From Adiantum capillus-veneris (lineage: Eukaryota > Streptophyta > Polypodiopsida > Polypodiales > Pteridaceae), in contig CM043953.1 in NCBI GenBank assembly GCA_014529385.2, positions 61,629,872 through 61,693,871 on the forward strand: 64,000 bases of DNA, read 5' to 3'. Shown here in pieces: positions 22,321 through 33,407 of this stretch. Each line of letters starts with the position of its first letter. Within the stretch, counting starts at the first letter, position 1. The notes under the pieces were generated by a model. It saw only the letters and a program-made list of their open reading frames with translations. It had not been told where the DNA came from and did not search any database. The position numbers were made by a program, and so were the translations under genes.

Positions 22321-22590
22321 ACGAAAATCCATAAATCTCTCCCACAAGGCATATGCATTGTGGGCAAGATCTATGCCTTGCCATATTGCCAACGGCTCGC
22401 CATTGTGTTGTCTATATGTCTGCAGGAAGTTTTCGGGTCCTAAAATCGCTTCACAACCCAAAAAACAACTCAATGGTGGCCGTTTGTCAAACTGGCAAGC
22501 CATAGAGCTTGGCGACATCGCATATACATTGTGGGCAAGCTTTATGGCTTGCTGTTTTGCCAAACGCCTCACCATTGTGTTGTTTTTATA
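22321..22590. repeat. Foldback satellite, resumed
   Basis: The first 40 bases complete the arm interrupted near 320. Unit junction palindromes lie at 22349 (GCATATGC) and 22520 (GCATATAC), 171 bases apart, the same period as at the window start. The last unit is cut after its first arm, near 22588. Confidence 0.75.
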
Positions 22591-22870
22591 TTAGGCTAGG
22601 TTAGGTTTAGGTTATAGGTTAGGTAAGATTAAAGGTTAGAGCTAGCGACAAATTAATAGTAAAGGTTAGGTTAGATCTAGCGACAAATTAATAGTTAAAA
22701 AAATGCAAACGGACTTTGAAGATGACTCGTGTACTTCTAAAAATGCAAACGAACTTCGGTTAGGCTAGGTTATAGGTTAGGTTCAGGTTATAAGTTGGGT
22801 TAGGTTTAGGTTATAGGTTAGGCTAGATTATAGGTTAGGTTAGAGCTAGCGACAAATTAATTGTAGAAAA
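22591..22870. repeat. Degenerate GGTTAGGTTATAGG-type repeat
   Basis: A simple-sequence stretch of TTAGG, TTTAGG and TTATAGG variants, with an AGCTAGCGACAAATTAAT block appearing three times. It resembles but is not the plant telomere repeat TTTAGGG. Confidence 0.7.
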
Positions 22871-23179
22871 AACGTGTGCTTTCACCTCTCAAATTGCAAA
22901 ACGATTGTTTGAGCAACCTCACTCTCCATCTCTCTCAATGTCTCCTTCTCTCCTCCTTCTATAGAAACGTCTTTCTTGTTTGTGTGTGTTTTGCATGTCT
23001 CCCTTAGGTGTGGATGACACCCTCTTGCATCCTAGTTCGTATCACAACTAGGTGGTGCCCCTTTTCAAGTTGGGTTTGACTAGAGATTTTTTCTTGGTTG
23101 TGTTGATGTTGTGCCCTAGATTCATTGTGCAGCACAGGAGTCGTGAAGGGTGTCTAGAGTCCGCTCTTCTTGTTGCCCG
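22871..23179. other. Unassigned, partly LTR-like
   Basis: Pyrimidine-rich, then a block CTAGGTGGTGCCCC that also occurs in the Tat element 1 LTR (near 2932). No frame of interest. Possibly the end of a diverged LTR. Confidence 0.3.
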
Positions 23180-23470
23180 CCTCGGATGGCTGCACTACCA
23201 CTACAAAGGTGTGTTTGTATTCTATCCCTCATGAGGATACTATCACTTGTTCCAACATTCCCTAGGGTCTCTCCACATACTTGTCAGCTAATTGAAATTT
23301 TATGTGCGTATTTTTTAGATTTGATCTTCCCCATTTCTCCTAGAGTAGCAATAGATATTCCCACCCCACTATCAAATATCACAACGGTGGCCACTCCCTT
23401 ATATTCCAAAGGTAAGGTAGTGTTTCCGTCTTTCCCTCTATAATAATCACCTACCTTATACTAGTACAAG
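23180..23470 (-). pseudogene. Retroelement aspartic protease relic
   Basis: On the minus strand one frame reads PLEYKGVATVVIFDSGVGIS, with the D-S-G catalytic triad, followed by IATLGEMGKIKSK. An adjacent frame continues with KFQLADKYVERP, a stop, then GMLE, and a third with EYKHTFVV; these are the usual downstream blocks of plant retropepsins. At least one frameshift and one stop. It lies downstream, in minus-strand sense, of the gag relic at 24866-27650 and probably belonged to the same element. Confidence 0.65.
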
Positions 23471-24115
23471 TTTTGCTTTTGTTTTCTAGGTTTCTTCCAT
23501 GAATTCATTTACTGGCTAAACTTTTACGCCCATCTTTTATAGGTTTTTTCTCATTTGCCTCCATAGATATGGTTTGATTTTCAACAATTTTGCGAGAGTG
23601 ATAGTGCACCTGGTAAGGAGAAGACAAGATATTGTGTAAACTCGTTGTATCTGTGACCTATGGAATCAAATTCCACTTGGATGACACAACCTTAATCTTC
23701 GATTTAGTCTCATATACCCCTATGAAGAACCGTAAGGTTGTAATGGATTCCAATTTTCTCTCTATTGAGAATTGTGTTCCTACATCTTCGTACACTGAAC
23801 AAATACTCAAACATTGCTAAGGTCATGGCTTCTAATTGTATTTTCATTGAGATGATTTCTCAATAGGCTACACATCATTTTTTTGTCAACTCAATACTCC
23901 AACACTGTTACGGTCTAGGCTTACTACTTGCACGTTATGACATTTTATTGCCATGATTATTCATTAGCTATGCAGCTCGTCATTTGAGCTAGGGTGCTCA
24001 GGGATATAGAGCCACAGTTTGTAAGTGCTTTGCTACTGGAACATACGCTAATTTGGTGTCAAAAAGGTAACAGATATTTTCTTCTTATGCCTTGCTTGGT
24101 CCATTGGTCACACAC
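23471..24115. other. Unassigned AT-rich spacer
   Basis: No long frame, terminal repeat or known motif seen. It may be decayed sequence between gag and protease of the minus-strand relic. Confidence 0.4.
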
Positions 24116-24360
24116 ACACATAGATTCGCCGATTTAGGCAGTGTGTACATACTCATCTTGGTGCAGATCCGCCGATTTAGGCAGCACATTGATAGATTGC
24201 AGATTCATGATTTTTTAAACTTATACCAAATGCAGATTCGCCGATCTAGACAGTATTAGTGCAGATTCGCCGATTTAGGCAGCACGTCTTATTAGTGCAG
24301 ATTCGCCGATTTAGGCAGTACGTCTTATTGGTGTAGATTCGCCGATTTAGGCAACACCGA
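24116..24360. repeat. 36-bp repeat array with core GCAGATTCGCCGATTTAGGC
   Basis: The core occurs with few changes at about 24120, 24162, 24232, 24261, 24297 and 24333, plus a partial copy near 24199. The last three are spaced exactly 36 bp with similar spacers (AGCACGTCTTATTAGT). GCC and GGC within the core can pair. Not coding in an evident frame. Confidence 0.85.
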
Positions 24361-24865
24361 TCACAAAATCATGCTGCAGTGGCTGGCCACCACTACAATT
24401 GGTATGATTTTGTTACCCGGGTACATAATGAAAGTGATTTGGAATTGGATTGGGATTTGGTATCTGATGGTTACTATAGAATTGTTTATGACATGAGACT
24501 TGACATTGTGCGATTGATGATGAGTGTGACCAATGATATCGTGATTCATCAGGATATGACATATACTGCCTATTCTAGTGGTATGGGACACTAGAATAGG
24601 TAGTATGTGGATGACGGCAGGCATAAGCAATATTGTCTAAATCTCTTGGATAGATTTCATGATCCATATTTATTTTAGGGATTGGTGTTGATATCAAAGT
24701 GGTATTCCCATCTTTCTTGTTTTTCATAACTTTTCATAATGATTGTGGCCATGGTTGGTCTACTTTTGGAAATGGCTGCATCTCCAAAGATCTATCCTTG
24801 TCTGATGTGTTTGCAGAAATTCCAATAGTAAGTGGCTCCACTTTGTCTATTTCCAGAAATTTTAT
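24361..24865. other. Unassigned sequence after the 36-bp array
   Basis: A short plus-strand frame (24379-24594) rich in D, Y and M shows no family resemblance. A GTGGCTGGCCAC palindrome occurs at 24378-24389. Confidence 0.3.
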
Positions 24866-25734
24866 TTAATTACCGAGAGTCTTAGTGAAATTCACAAGTA
24901 GGTGATCTTTTTTGTATCGATCACAGAATCCTTGAATGTTGTCTTCTTCACCTGTGTTGGTCTCCTCTTGTTTTCTTGTGTTTTCTTTTCTCAGCTCTTG
25001 TGTTACTGGCCTAGAAGTTTTTGGAACTTCATGATTTAGTATGGCTTGAGCAGGTTTGACAAGTCTCTTATATTCTTCCATTCTCTTAGTTTCATCTTTT
25101 TGATGTGGATAGGTCAATAGTCTTTGCTCCAGAGTTTGGTCGCTATTGAGCCTTGCACCATACACTTGCAATATTGCGTCTAAGTACTTGTTCATTTTTT
25201 CCACCAACACAAAACTAGCTGAGCCACTCTTACTCTCTTATTGCGTCTTTTTTACTTTCTTGCTCGTGTTTAAGCCTTTCTTTGGTTTGGTTCAGTTCAA
25301 TTTCCAAAGAATATTTCTCCACCAATCGCTTTGCTTTTATTTTATCCCATTTGTCTTTCCAAGATTTTCGTTGAGTTTTAATTTATTTGTTGTCAAATTG
25401 GATTTGTTTTGGAAGTTCTAGATCCTTTGCTATCGATCAAATTTGAATAGCTTCTTGAGCTTGATCTCTAGTCACCACTTTGATAGGAACTATTGGCTCA
25501 CGCTCTGGTCCACTTGTGCATGGTAATATTCCAATGACATTCATAGTTGCTTTCCCAAGATTGTTTGAGTTTTTCACACAGTTTTGAATAAAATTGTCTC
25601 TCCCAAACCTGTCACAAAGTCCAAAGATTTTTGTTTATTGAACTTTAAAGGGGCATCCCTTCCCCAATGGTCACCTCCACTTTCATAGAAGAGGCCCTTT
25701 GGTCTGGCTGCTAGTGGTGCTCCTGTTGGAAAGC

Positions 25735-26738
25735 CTACTCTAGGCTGATAATCCCTAGGCTTGTAGTGCTAATTTTCTATGAACACAAGTGTGAACTAGT
25801 TCTAAATGTTTGTGCTACATACAAATATTTAGGAGTTTTCTCAGTACTAGCCCCGTATGAACATTTTTCTGGAGCATAACCTACTCCCTTTCCATTAGGG
25901 AAAATTTGGACTCAGAAAGGAACTGATAAGGAGTTTGACTTCCTCTCTCATGTCCAAAACGGGCGTGCAGTAAATGTTTTGCAAATCATCTCTAAACTTG
26001 GTGGAGATTTGATAGTTAGGATCTACTCTTCAAGCTCTTTCTATTGATATATAGCACGCCACAAGATTCCTCATATTTTGAAAGATTCTATTTTTTATTC
26101 TCTAGTCACATCACAAGAGAATCAATAATAGAATCTTTCAAAATATGAGGAATCTCGTGGCGTGCTATATACCAATAGAAAGATCTTGAAGAGTAGATTC
26201 TAACTGCCAAATCTTTGCCAAGTTTAGAGTTGATTTGCAAAAATTTTAGTGCACGACCATTTTGGACATGAGAGAAGAAGTCAAACTCCTTATAAGGCCC
26301 GTTTGTGAGTCCAAATTTTCCCTAATGCTCTCTTTCACATGACTTTCAATCCTCTCTTCATAATAGACAGTTGGTGGCATCATTGGCTGAGTTACAAATG
26401 AATCTACAAGATCCACATAACGCACAATAATGGGAGCACCACTAGCAGCTAGACCCGAGGGCCTTCTCTAGGCTAATAATCACTAGGCTTATAGTGTTTA
26501 TTTGCTATGAACGTGAGTGTATTTTCATCCACCATGAACTAGTTTCTAGATGTTTGAGGCACATGCAAAGGTTCAAGAGTTTCCTCACCACTGGCCCAAT
26601 ATGGAATTTCTTCTAGAGTGTAAGCTACTCCCTCCATCTCTCTCCCATGAAATTCGATTGGCTCTTCATAATGAATAGTTGGTGGCATCATCGTTTGAGT
26701 TACAAATGGCTCTACAAGCTCCACATAATGCACAATGG
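25735..26738. repeat. Tandem duplication of a 290-bp block within the gag relic
   Basis: Block A1 (25735-25895) matches A2 (26455-26637), and B1 (26333-26435) matches B2 (26637-26738). The arrangement is A1, MITE, B1, A2, B2, so the duplication of A+B preceded or accompanied insertion of the MITE into the first copy. Confidence 0.75.
25896..26333. mobile_element. Foldback MITE, copy 1
   Basis: Two arms of about 215 bp (25897-26112 and 26119-26332) are nearly complete reverse complements with a loop of about six bases. The ends are TTAGGGAAAATTTGGACTC and its complement. Flanking TA on both sides could be the target duplication. No coding sequence. A second family member is at 30415-30866. 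Confidence 0.8.
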
Positions 26739-27650
26739 CTCAATTATCCTGCAGCAAAGGTGATTGTTGCCCCAATACTGGTTGTGGTTTGTCCCCTTTA
26801 TGTATTGTGTTATTATGTCCCATCTTGTACCTTGGAGGTGGCCATAATTGTTGCATTTCCGACAGTCCATACAGCCTTTCCCTCATGTAGTTACAGTTAA
26901 AACAACACTTTCTAGTGTCATGGTTTGTGTATTTTTTCTCTATGGCACACCACTTTAACATTTGTGGAACATCAATTGCCTTTTGATGTTGCGATTTTAG
27001 ATTAGAAATTGGCATGTAGGTCTAATTCATCCTACAGACCACTTCTTCAACTAACTCTTCCACATTTGGTGTGATTGCAACAAGAGAACTCTTCTTTGCA
27101 ATAATCCCACTGGATATAGAAGATGTACTACTAGGATTCATCTCTACTTCTTCCATTACCTTTCCATAAGTCTTGAAACTATCAACCAATTACAAGGCTT
27201 CCCTGGTGACTTGTTCAAATGTGCTACACACTTTTAGGTGTAAGTCCTTTTTGAGAGTTTCCTTCCTCAAGCCCTCAAAAAACACAACTAGTAAGCAATC
27301 GTCCTGTGGTAACTCTTGCACTGGAAATCTTTCAATGTACTGTTTGAACCAAAGTGAAGCTACCCTCACGTTTTCATTTTCTTTTTGCCTGAAAGCATAG
27401 ATCGGAGAAACCGTGTCGCGCTTGATTCCTCTTTTGAAGAATTCCTCAAGAAACTCTCATAAAAGCAGATTATTGTTCAAGAAATCTCTACTATTGAGTG
27501 GCTAGAACCAAGTTAACGTAGTTCCCTCCAATGTTAACTCAAATCCCTCTTATTCTATATGGAAATCTGCTACTTGTTCTTTGACACACACTTAGAAACT
27601 TGATAGGGTCACCGTATTATTTGATTTATTGCAACCATCCTTATCACTCT

Positions 27651-28091
27651 AGGTTCTCCACCCATAGCATCTCTCACTTTGACTTGTTCAAGAACCCTTC
27701 CCTTAGGTCTTATGTCCTAACTTTTGGTCTATGATTGCACTACCTCGATGTGCTAACATAGGAATTCCGCAATCCCATTGGTTTAGGTACAAGCAGATGA
27801 GGTGGAATGAATGAGTCTTCCAAATGACGTTTTTAGGGACTCACTCTCGTAGTTTTTGGTTTTTTGTTTCTAAAACAGTAGGTCTATACAAGCTAGGGGT
27901 CAAGTAGTATTGATGAAGTGGTCCTTCAAATTAACATGATAACTTGCGTCTCTCTTGATTTCAAATGTAAATATATACAATCATTTTTGCTCATTAACTC
28001 CCTCACATTGGGCTCCTCGCATCTATAATAGAGCATTTTCTCTCCATTGTCATACTTGTAAAAGCCCACTTGGATGTTATCAGTGTTGACA
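27651..28091. other. Unassigned sequence
   Basis: Contains a short minus-strand frame (27926-28162) without recognised motifs. It is the expected place of the leader or LTR of the minus-strand gag relic, but no primer site is seen. Confidence 0.3.
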
Positions 28092-28680
28092 TGTTGGTGC
28101 AAGCAAATTGTGTCAACCATAGAAGATGGCAAAAGTAGGTTTGTGCAAGTCAACAGGTACATAGAAAAGGGGTAGAACAGCTACAAATATCCTGAGAAAA
28201 CAGGTAGCTACTTCAAGATGGGCTCCAAAAAGGGCTAATTTGGGTGGAAGATGAAGGAGGTGTGAGGTGTTGGTTCTCTTATTGGACCTGTAGCACTTGA
28301 AGTGCTTAACCATCAGGTCTAGACGGCTCATCCAAAGGAGCCACGGTGTGCAAGATATGGATGTTTATAGATGGAAGTATTTGCAGATCTCGGATAGACA
28401 CGGTAGGTAATGACATGTGGTCAAAGTCTGTTTGAAATGAGGAATGTGAAGTTCTTAAAGTGGGCATCATATTGGTCCTCTTAGATCAGCAATCAAAGTC
28501 TTGGATGCCAAGTTACGGAGCTTTGAAATTCTTTTAGGGGCCAATTTTAGGCCACTTTGATTTCTTTGGAAAGCATGCAATCTAGTGATTTTTGAAGTTT
28601 GACAGGATTCTAGGATGTGGTATGCATTATGCGAAGCTAGCAAGAAGGGGCTTCTTGTGAACCGGGTGGCTGGAGGATGA
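28092..28680 (+). repeat. Left LTR of the 28-31 kb element
   Basis: Matches 30360-30410 and 30867-31430. Shared blocks include TGTGTCAACCATAGAAGATGG at the start, a CTCCAAAAAGGGCT block, and GAAGCTAGCAA near the end. The exact 3' boundary is uncertain. Confidence 0.65.
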
Positions 28681-28829
28681 GACCACAGGTGATCTGATGT
28701 TTTTTTCCCTATTTGATGCTCACCGTTCAAGGCCATGTGGAGTTTGGAATGTGAAGAGAACATGTGAAGTTAGAGTCGGATCTATCAAGTTTGAGATGGT
28801 TTCAATAGTTTGAGAACAAAAGCTTCAAG

Positions 28830-29660
28830 CATTCTATGACAGAAGGTCAAAGCCGGGCATAACAAATGTGTAGTTGGACCAAGTAAAGAGAAAGCTAGAT
28901 GGCCTGAAGTAGAGTCTGGAAGCAGATTTCCATGCATTCACATGGGAGCTCAAAACCTTTTGTGTAAAGTTTGTCAAGGTAACTGTTGCTAAAAATGTAG
29001 GGTATCTTAAAATGAGCAGATTTATGGATTTCTTGCATGAAGAAGTGCGAGATAAGGTGGAGGTTGATGGCTCAGTGTCATATGACAAAGCAATGGCTCT
29101 AGCAAAGGGGCAGAGCAAGAAGATATTGAAACGGCAGGCAAGGTTTGCCAGATGTGGTGATGTCAAGGTGGCTTGAAGTTGTGAGAGTTGAGCCAAAAGT
29201 GGTGCAAAGGGAGGTGCTTGTAGGAGAAGAACCAAGGGTATTGTGGTTGTAGAGAGATGGGGTTTTTCCCATGCCAACAATGCTAGAGAGAGCGGCTTCA
29301 GTTGTGCAAGAGATGAAGATGGTTTCAAATCCAACAAGAGAAGTGTTTCCAAACCAAGGTATGGATGTTGAGCTTGCTTTGAAAAATGATATAGAACAAC
29401 AACGACGGTTTGCAAATGAAGTCAAATCTATGAAGCTAGAGGATATTCCCAATTCGAGACAAAGGATGAGGGTGCTCCAAGTGACTTTAGATCTACAGAT
29501 GCAGATACAAGCTAGGAGACAGAGTCAGTCGAATCAAGGTGTGAAGAGATTGGTCTTTTGCAAGTGCTTAGAGATACGATGGATATGTGTGAAGAGCAGA
29601 AAATGGTAAAAGCCGATATGTCTAATGAAAACCAATTCAAGGTGGCCTTGCCTACGGATG
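28830..29660 (+). pseudogene. Gag-like fragments of the 28-31 kb element
   Basis: Plus-strand frames give LKTFCVKFVKVTVAKNVGYL, SRFMDFLHEEVRDKVEVDG and SYDKAMALAKGQSKKILKR, a pattern like the end of a plant gypsy Gag domain. Later pieces (29271-29609, 29678-29872) are charged and cut by frameshifts. Attribution to Gag is inference from position and helix pattern. Confidence 0.4.
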
Positions 29661-30359
29661 AGGACTAGGATGAAGTAGTGTGGGGAGAATTTCTTTCCAA
29701 TTTTTTAAAGCATGATGCAGCAGTAGAAGAGGTGATTGAAGTGCAGGTAGTTGAAGCAGACAAGCATGAAGCCAAAGATTGTTGTGCTTCTAGTGTAGCA
29801 GATAGGGCCTACAATGGACAGGGAGAATACCAGTCACTTGCTTTGCTTCACTTGAAGGTATGCAAATTCTAGTTGATGGGTATGATGATAGATGCAATGT
29901 TTCAATGGATGTTCCAACAGGTGCAAGAATACTGGGAAGAGACCTGCACGTTTTTTGGTTGAACCGGGGGGTATGATATGTTAGGTATTTCTGATGTACT
30001 TGTTGAGCAACATGGTGAGCACAATTGTGCTCCATTTAAAGATGTTTGGATCCTCACAAATTCTTGGAGTGCTGAAGATAGGCCATGGGTAGCCTACAAT
30101 CAAGATTGTCTCTGTGTTGGGGTGTAGCACCATGGTCTGTAGTTACAAGCGGATGGAAGGAACCAATGGTAGGTATTTGACCCAAGAAAAAACTATGTGA
30201 TGGAGGGGGTGGGGCATTCAACATAAGGTTTGAAATTACGACAAAATAAAACTATACATATGGTTTGGTTTTCTGATAATGTTTGCCAATGTGTGTAGTT
30301 TTAAGAAGAATAAATCTTGTGTGTGGTTGAACATGAATGTTCAACTAGGGGGTGGGAAA
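29661..30359. other. 3' internal part of the 28-31 kb element
   Basis: One short acidic frame (29678-29872), then stop-rich DNA to the polypurine tract. No RT, RNase H or integrase motif found. Confidence 0.5.
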
Positions 30360-31430
30360 TGATGGTGCATGCAAAGTGTGTCAACCATAGAAGATGGTAC
30401 AAGCAGGCACTGTGGAAATTTTGGACTCTCAAATGGGCCCTACAAGGACTTTGACTTTCTCCCCTTTTTCCAAAACAAGCACATGGTAAAAAAAATCCCA
30501 ATGAAATCAAAACTTGTCGTACATTTTGGATTTAGAATGTAATTATCAAGATCTATCCATTGATATATAGCATGCCATCAAATTTCTTATATTTTAGAAG
30601 ATTCTATTTTTTTGATGTGACAACTTCATCTTGTAAATGGAATATCTCCCCATATTTCAGCTTCAATGGGGAGGCGATAACTTCTACAAGCAAACTCCAA
30701 TTTTGTCAGAGTTTGGGGATTTAGAACCTACTTTCTAATATCTTCCCAATGATAAGTTGTTTGATAGGGTTTTGACAAAATGTTTATGTACTTAACCAAG
30801 TTTTCCAATTTGGATAAGAGAGGCAAAGTCAAACCTCCCTATAGGGCACTTCTGAGAGTCCAAATTTTCCCTAATGTCTCTGAAGGTCAGCATGTACATG
30901 GCAAAGGACTGAAGCAGCTAAAAATATCCAAAGGAAAAATGTAGGTATCATCGAATGTGTATGGATGATGAGGTTTATAGGCTAATATGAACTCCAAAAA
31001 GGGCTTATTTGGGTGGCAGGTGAAGGAGGCTCAAGGTGCTAGTTTTTGGCTTGGCGATGTAGAGCTCAAGGTGACAAAGGAGTAGGTCGAGATGGCTCGT
31101 GCAACAGAGCCACGACATGTAAGATATGGATCTTAAAGTCTGGAAGTGTTTGTAGATTTGGGACAGATAGGGAAAGTGATGATAAGTGGTCAAAATTGGT
31201 TTGAAATTATGGATGTGAATTTCTTGAAGTGGGGATCATATTGGACATTGGAGTCTTGGATGTCAAGTTAAGGAGCTTTGAAGTTTTGTCAGGGGGCGGT
31301 TCAAGGCCACTTTGACTGCTTTGAAAAGAGTGCAATCTGGTGATTTTTTAAGTTTGACAGGATTATGCGATGGGGTATGCATTGTGTGAAGCTAGCAAAA
31401 AGTGACCGTTTATGAGCTAGGTGCCTACAC
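30360..31430 (+). repeat. Right LTR of the 28-31 kb element, interrupted by a MITE
   Basis: Homology to the left LTR is broken near 30410 and resumes near 30880. The end is close to 31430, before AT-rich DNA in which the copia derivative lies. Confidence 0.65.
30415..30866. mobile_element. Foldback MITE family, copy 2
   Basis: The left arm (GGAAATTTTGGACTC, then GACTTTGACTTTCTC and GATATATAGCATGCCA) corresponds to the arm of copy 1. The right end GAGTCCAAATTTTCCCTAATG matches copy 1's terminus. The arms here have diverged from each other more than in copy 1. It sits in the right LTR; the left LTR lacks it. Confidence 0.7.
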
Positions 31431-31534
31431 GATGAGCTTAAAACACAATGCAGAGAAATGAAATATGAAAAGAGAAATGACGTATTTGATGTACATACCA
31501 TAAGGGTATATTGTATTTGAAAATATATACCATT

Positions 31535-32270
31535 GTTGGGTTAGGAAATAAGACGTAGCTAAATAGATAATTGAGTAGATTACTTAATGGAGAGAGACAG
31601 ATTTATATACACGAGAGTATAGAGTAGAGAGAGAGAGAGAGAGAGTACACACGATATACATGGTTCACCCAATGTGGGCTACGTCCACGGGAAAGCAGCC
31701 ACTCAATGGCTTTAGTACTTCAAAACAAGAAGTAGTTTACAAAGGGATTATACCCTTAATGGAGCTCCCGCCTTGCTTCACTCTCACCACCTCACACTCA
31801 TCTTGTTGCATCAACTTCACACTATGAAATGTGTGTAGAAATGGCCTCCTTTTATAGGCCAAAAGGGCTTCCCTCTCTTATGAGAGGCAGCCATGTGTAG
31901 CCGCCCTTGTGCAAGTAGTCCAAATCGGACCCTCCAATCCGCCCATGTGTGGCCGCCCTTGAAAAGACAAGTCCGCTTTTGAATTCCGCCACCGGCCACC
32001 GGCCAACTGACCAGTTATTTTCCGACCACTTTCCGGCCGCCATCCGGCCATAATATTCCAACGAAAAACAATATTCCGGCGAAAAAAAAGTCTCGGGGCC
32101 CTCCGCCCCTGAGGCCTTTAAAATTGCCCTTGATTCTTGTCTGTGAAAATTTTGGTTTCCAGTGAGTGATTTTCCTTACGCACGATGGCTTCTCCTCATA
32201 ATGGGGGCCTTACAAATGTGCGCTTTTACCACAGAAAATTACAAGGGTAAATCAGGCTCCATACTTAACA
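31535..32270 (-). repeat. 3' LTR of the compact copia derivative
   Basis: Close match to 33408-34171. Carries a GA tract (31629-31645) and a CCGGCCACCGGCCA block near 31990, expanded in the other LTR. Confidence 0.88.
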
Positions 32271-32327
32271 ATCTCCCACTTGGAGATTGATCTCCAAACC
32301 AAACCTGTGACTGCTTTCCATTCTGGC

Positions 32328-33326
32328 TTCTTATCCTTGAATGCCGATTGAAGATGAGCAAAATCTCAACTTCTCCTTGTTGACCACCTTTGTAAACATG
32401 TCTGCAGGATTTTCACTTGTATGCACCTTTCCTAGCATTAGTTGTCCCTCTTCCAAAAGAGTGCGTATGAAGTGATATCTCACCTCAATGTGCTTTGTCC
32501 TTGAATGAAAGGCTGAGTTCTTCGCAAGATGGATAGCGCTTTGGCTATCACTGTACAAGACACAATTGTCTTGTTTGAATCCAAGCTCTTCTAAGAATCT
32601 GTGAAGCCACATAATTTCTTTGCTTGCCTCCGTCATTGCTACATACTCTGCTTCCGTGGTAGAAAGTGAAACCACTTTCTGCAGCTTTGAAGCCCAGCTT
32701 ACTGCTGTGCCTCCAACTGTGAACACATAGCCAGTAGTGCTCCTTCGAGTATCTTTGTCACCTGCCATATCTGCATCAGTATACCCTTCTAGAAAAATAT
32801 CAATTCCTCCAAAATACAAAGCATTTGTTGTTGTCCCTTTTAGATACCTAAGTATCCACTTCACAGCTTGCCAAAGCTCTTTACCTGGGTTGTCCATGAA
32901 CCTACTCACAACTCCCACTGCATGTGTAATGTCTGGCCTTGTCCAGACCATAGCATACATTAGAGAACCTACCGCTGCAGCATATGGAACTTTAGACATA
33001 TAGGCTATCTCCTCTTGTGTCTTTGGACACATATCCTTCGTTAGTTTAAAATGACCAGCCAAAGGTGTAGAAACTGGTTTTGCATTTTGCATTGCAAACC
33101 TTTCTAGTACCTTCTTGATGTAATCTTCTTGAGATAGCTTTATTGTCTTCTTCGTCCTGTCCCTTGATATTTTCATACCAAGTATCCTCTTTGCAACACC
33201 TAAATCTTTCATTGAAAAAGATTTGGACAGGTCCTCTTTTAGGTCTTTGATGTCCTGCATGTTAGCACTTGCAATCAACATGTCATCAACATACAACATT
33301 AGGATGATGAATTTTCCATCTCCCAA
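32328..33326 (-). CDS. pol: Copia RT (C-terminal half) and RNase H fragment, open frame
   Basis: An uninterrupted 331-residue frame from the internal ATG at 33326; the frame is also open upstream to the primer site (RCNSDHCVYTENLGDGK). Visible are the catalytic LMLYVDDMLIAS, MKDLGVAKRILGMKISRD, the WTRPDITHAVGVVSRFM block, then RNase H: GYTDADMAGD, TTEAEYVAM, YSDSQSAIHLAKN, HIEVRYHFIR, ending ENPADMFTKVV. All catalytic Asp/Glu of RNase H appear present. The fingers and palm start of RT are absent, so RT activity is not expected. The frame's good preservation suggests recent origin or a recent master copy. No stop codons inside, unlike all other pol regions in this window. Confidence 0.9.
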
Positions 33327-33389
33327 ATTCTCCGTGTAGACGCAGTGATCCGAGTTGCATCTTGTGAATCCTAATGTTGTCTTGTGAAA

Positions 33390-33405
33390 CCTTTCTCTGA
33401 TACCA
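33390..33405 (-). other. Primer-binding site of the compact copia derivative
   Basis: The complement reads TGGTATCAGAGAAAGG, matching initiator tRNA-Met, a few bases from the 5' LTR. Confidence 0.85.
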
Positions 33406-33407
33406 GT

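Larger units (their letters stand above)
24866..27650 (-). pseudogene. gag: Gag-like polyprotein relic of a minus-strand LTR retroelement
   Basis: Read on the minus strand from about 27640: GFELTLEGTTLTWF, FLEEFFKRGIKRDTVSPIYA, FRQKENENVRVA and FKQYIERFPV form a Retrotrans_gag domain with several stops. Next comes a Cys/His block WCAIEKKYTNHDTRKC (about 26960), an acidic linker duplicated in tandem (25735-25895 plus 26333-26435 against 26455-26738), a zinc-knuckle-like ESGGDHWGRDAP with cysteines lost (about 25680), and finally a lysine/glutamate-rich, coiled-coil-like tail (25440-24866) ending LLVNFTKTLGN. A foldback MITE sits in the first linker copy. Protease is at 23.2-23.5 kb; RT and integrase are absent. 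Confidence 0.6.
28092..31440 (+). mobile_element. Degenerate LTR retroelement with gag-like remnant
   Basis: Direct repeats begin at 28092 and 30360, each starting TG and GGTGCA. The right one follows a polypurine tract AACTAGGGGGTGGGAAA (30343-30359). The left repeat runs to about 28680 and the right to about 31430, the latter enlarged by a MITE. The internal 1.7 kb keeps only fragments of a gag-like frame, so the element is non-autonomous or heavily deleted. LTR fragments of this family also occur at 560-790 and 61050-61260. Confidence 0.7.

Noticed and set aside
22591-22870. Interstitial telomere
   Set aside because: Units are TTAGG, TTATAGG and TTTAGG mixtures, not runs of TTTAGGG, and lie among retroelement remains.
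24116-24360. Possible CRISPR array
   Set aside because: Repeats of 36 bp spacing but spacers are similar to each other, spacing is irregular at the left, there are no cas genes and the DNA is plant nuclear.
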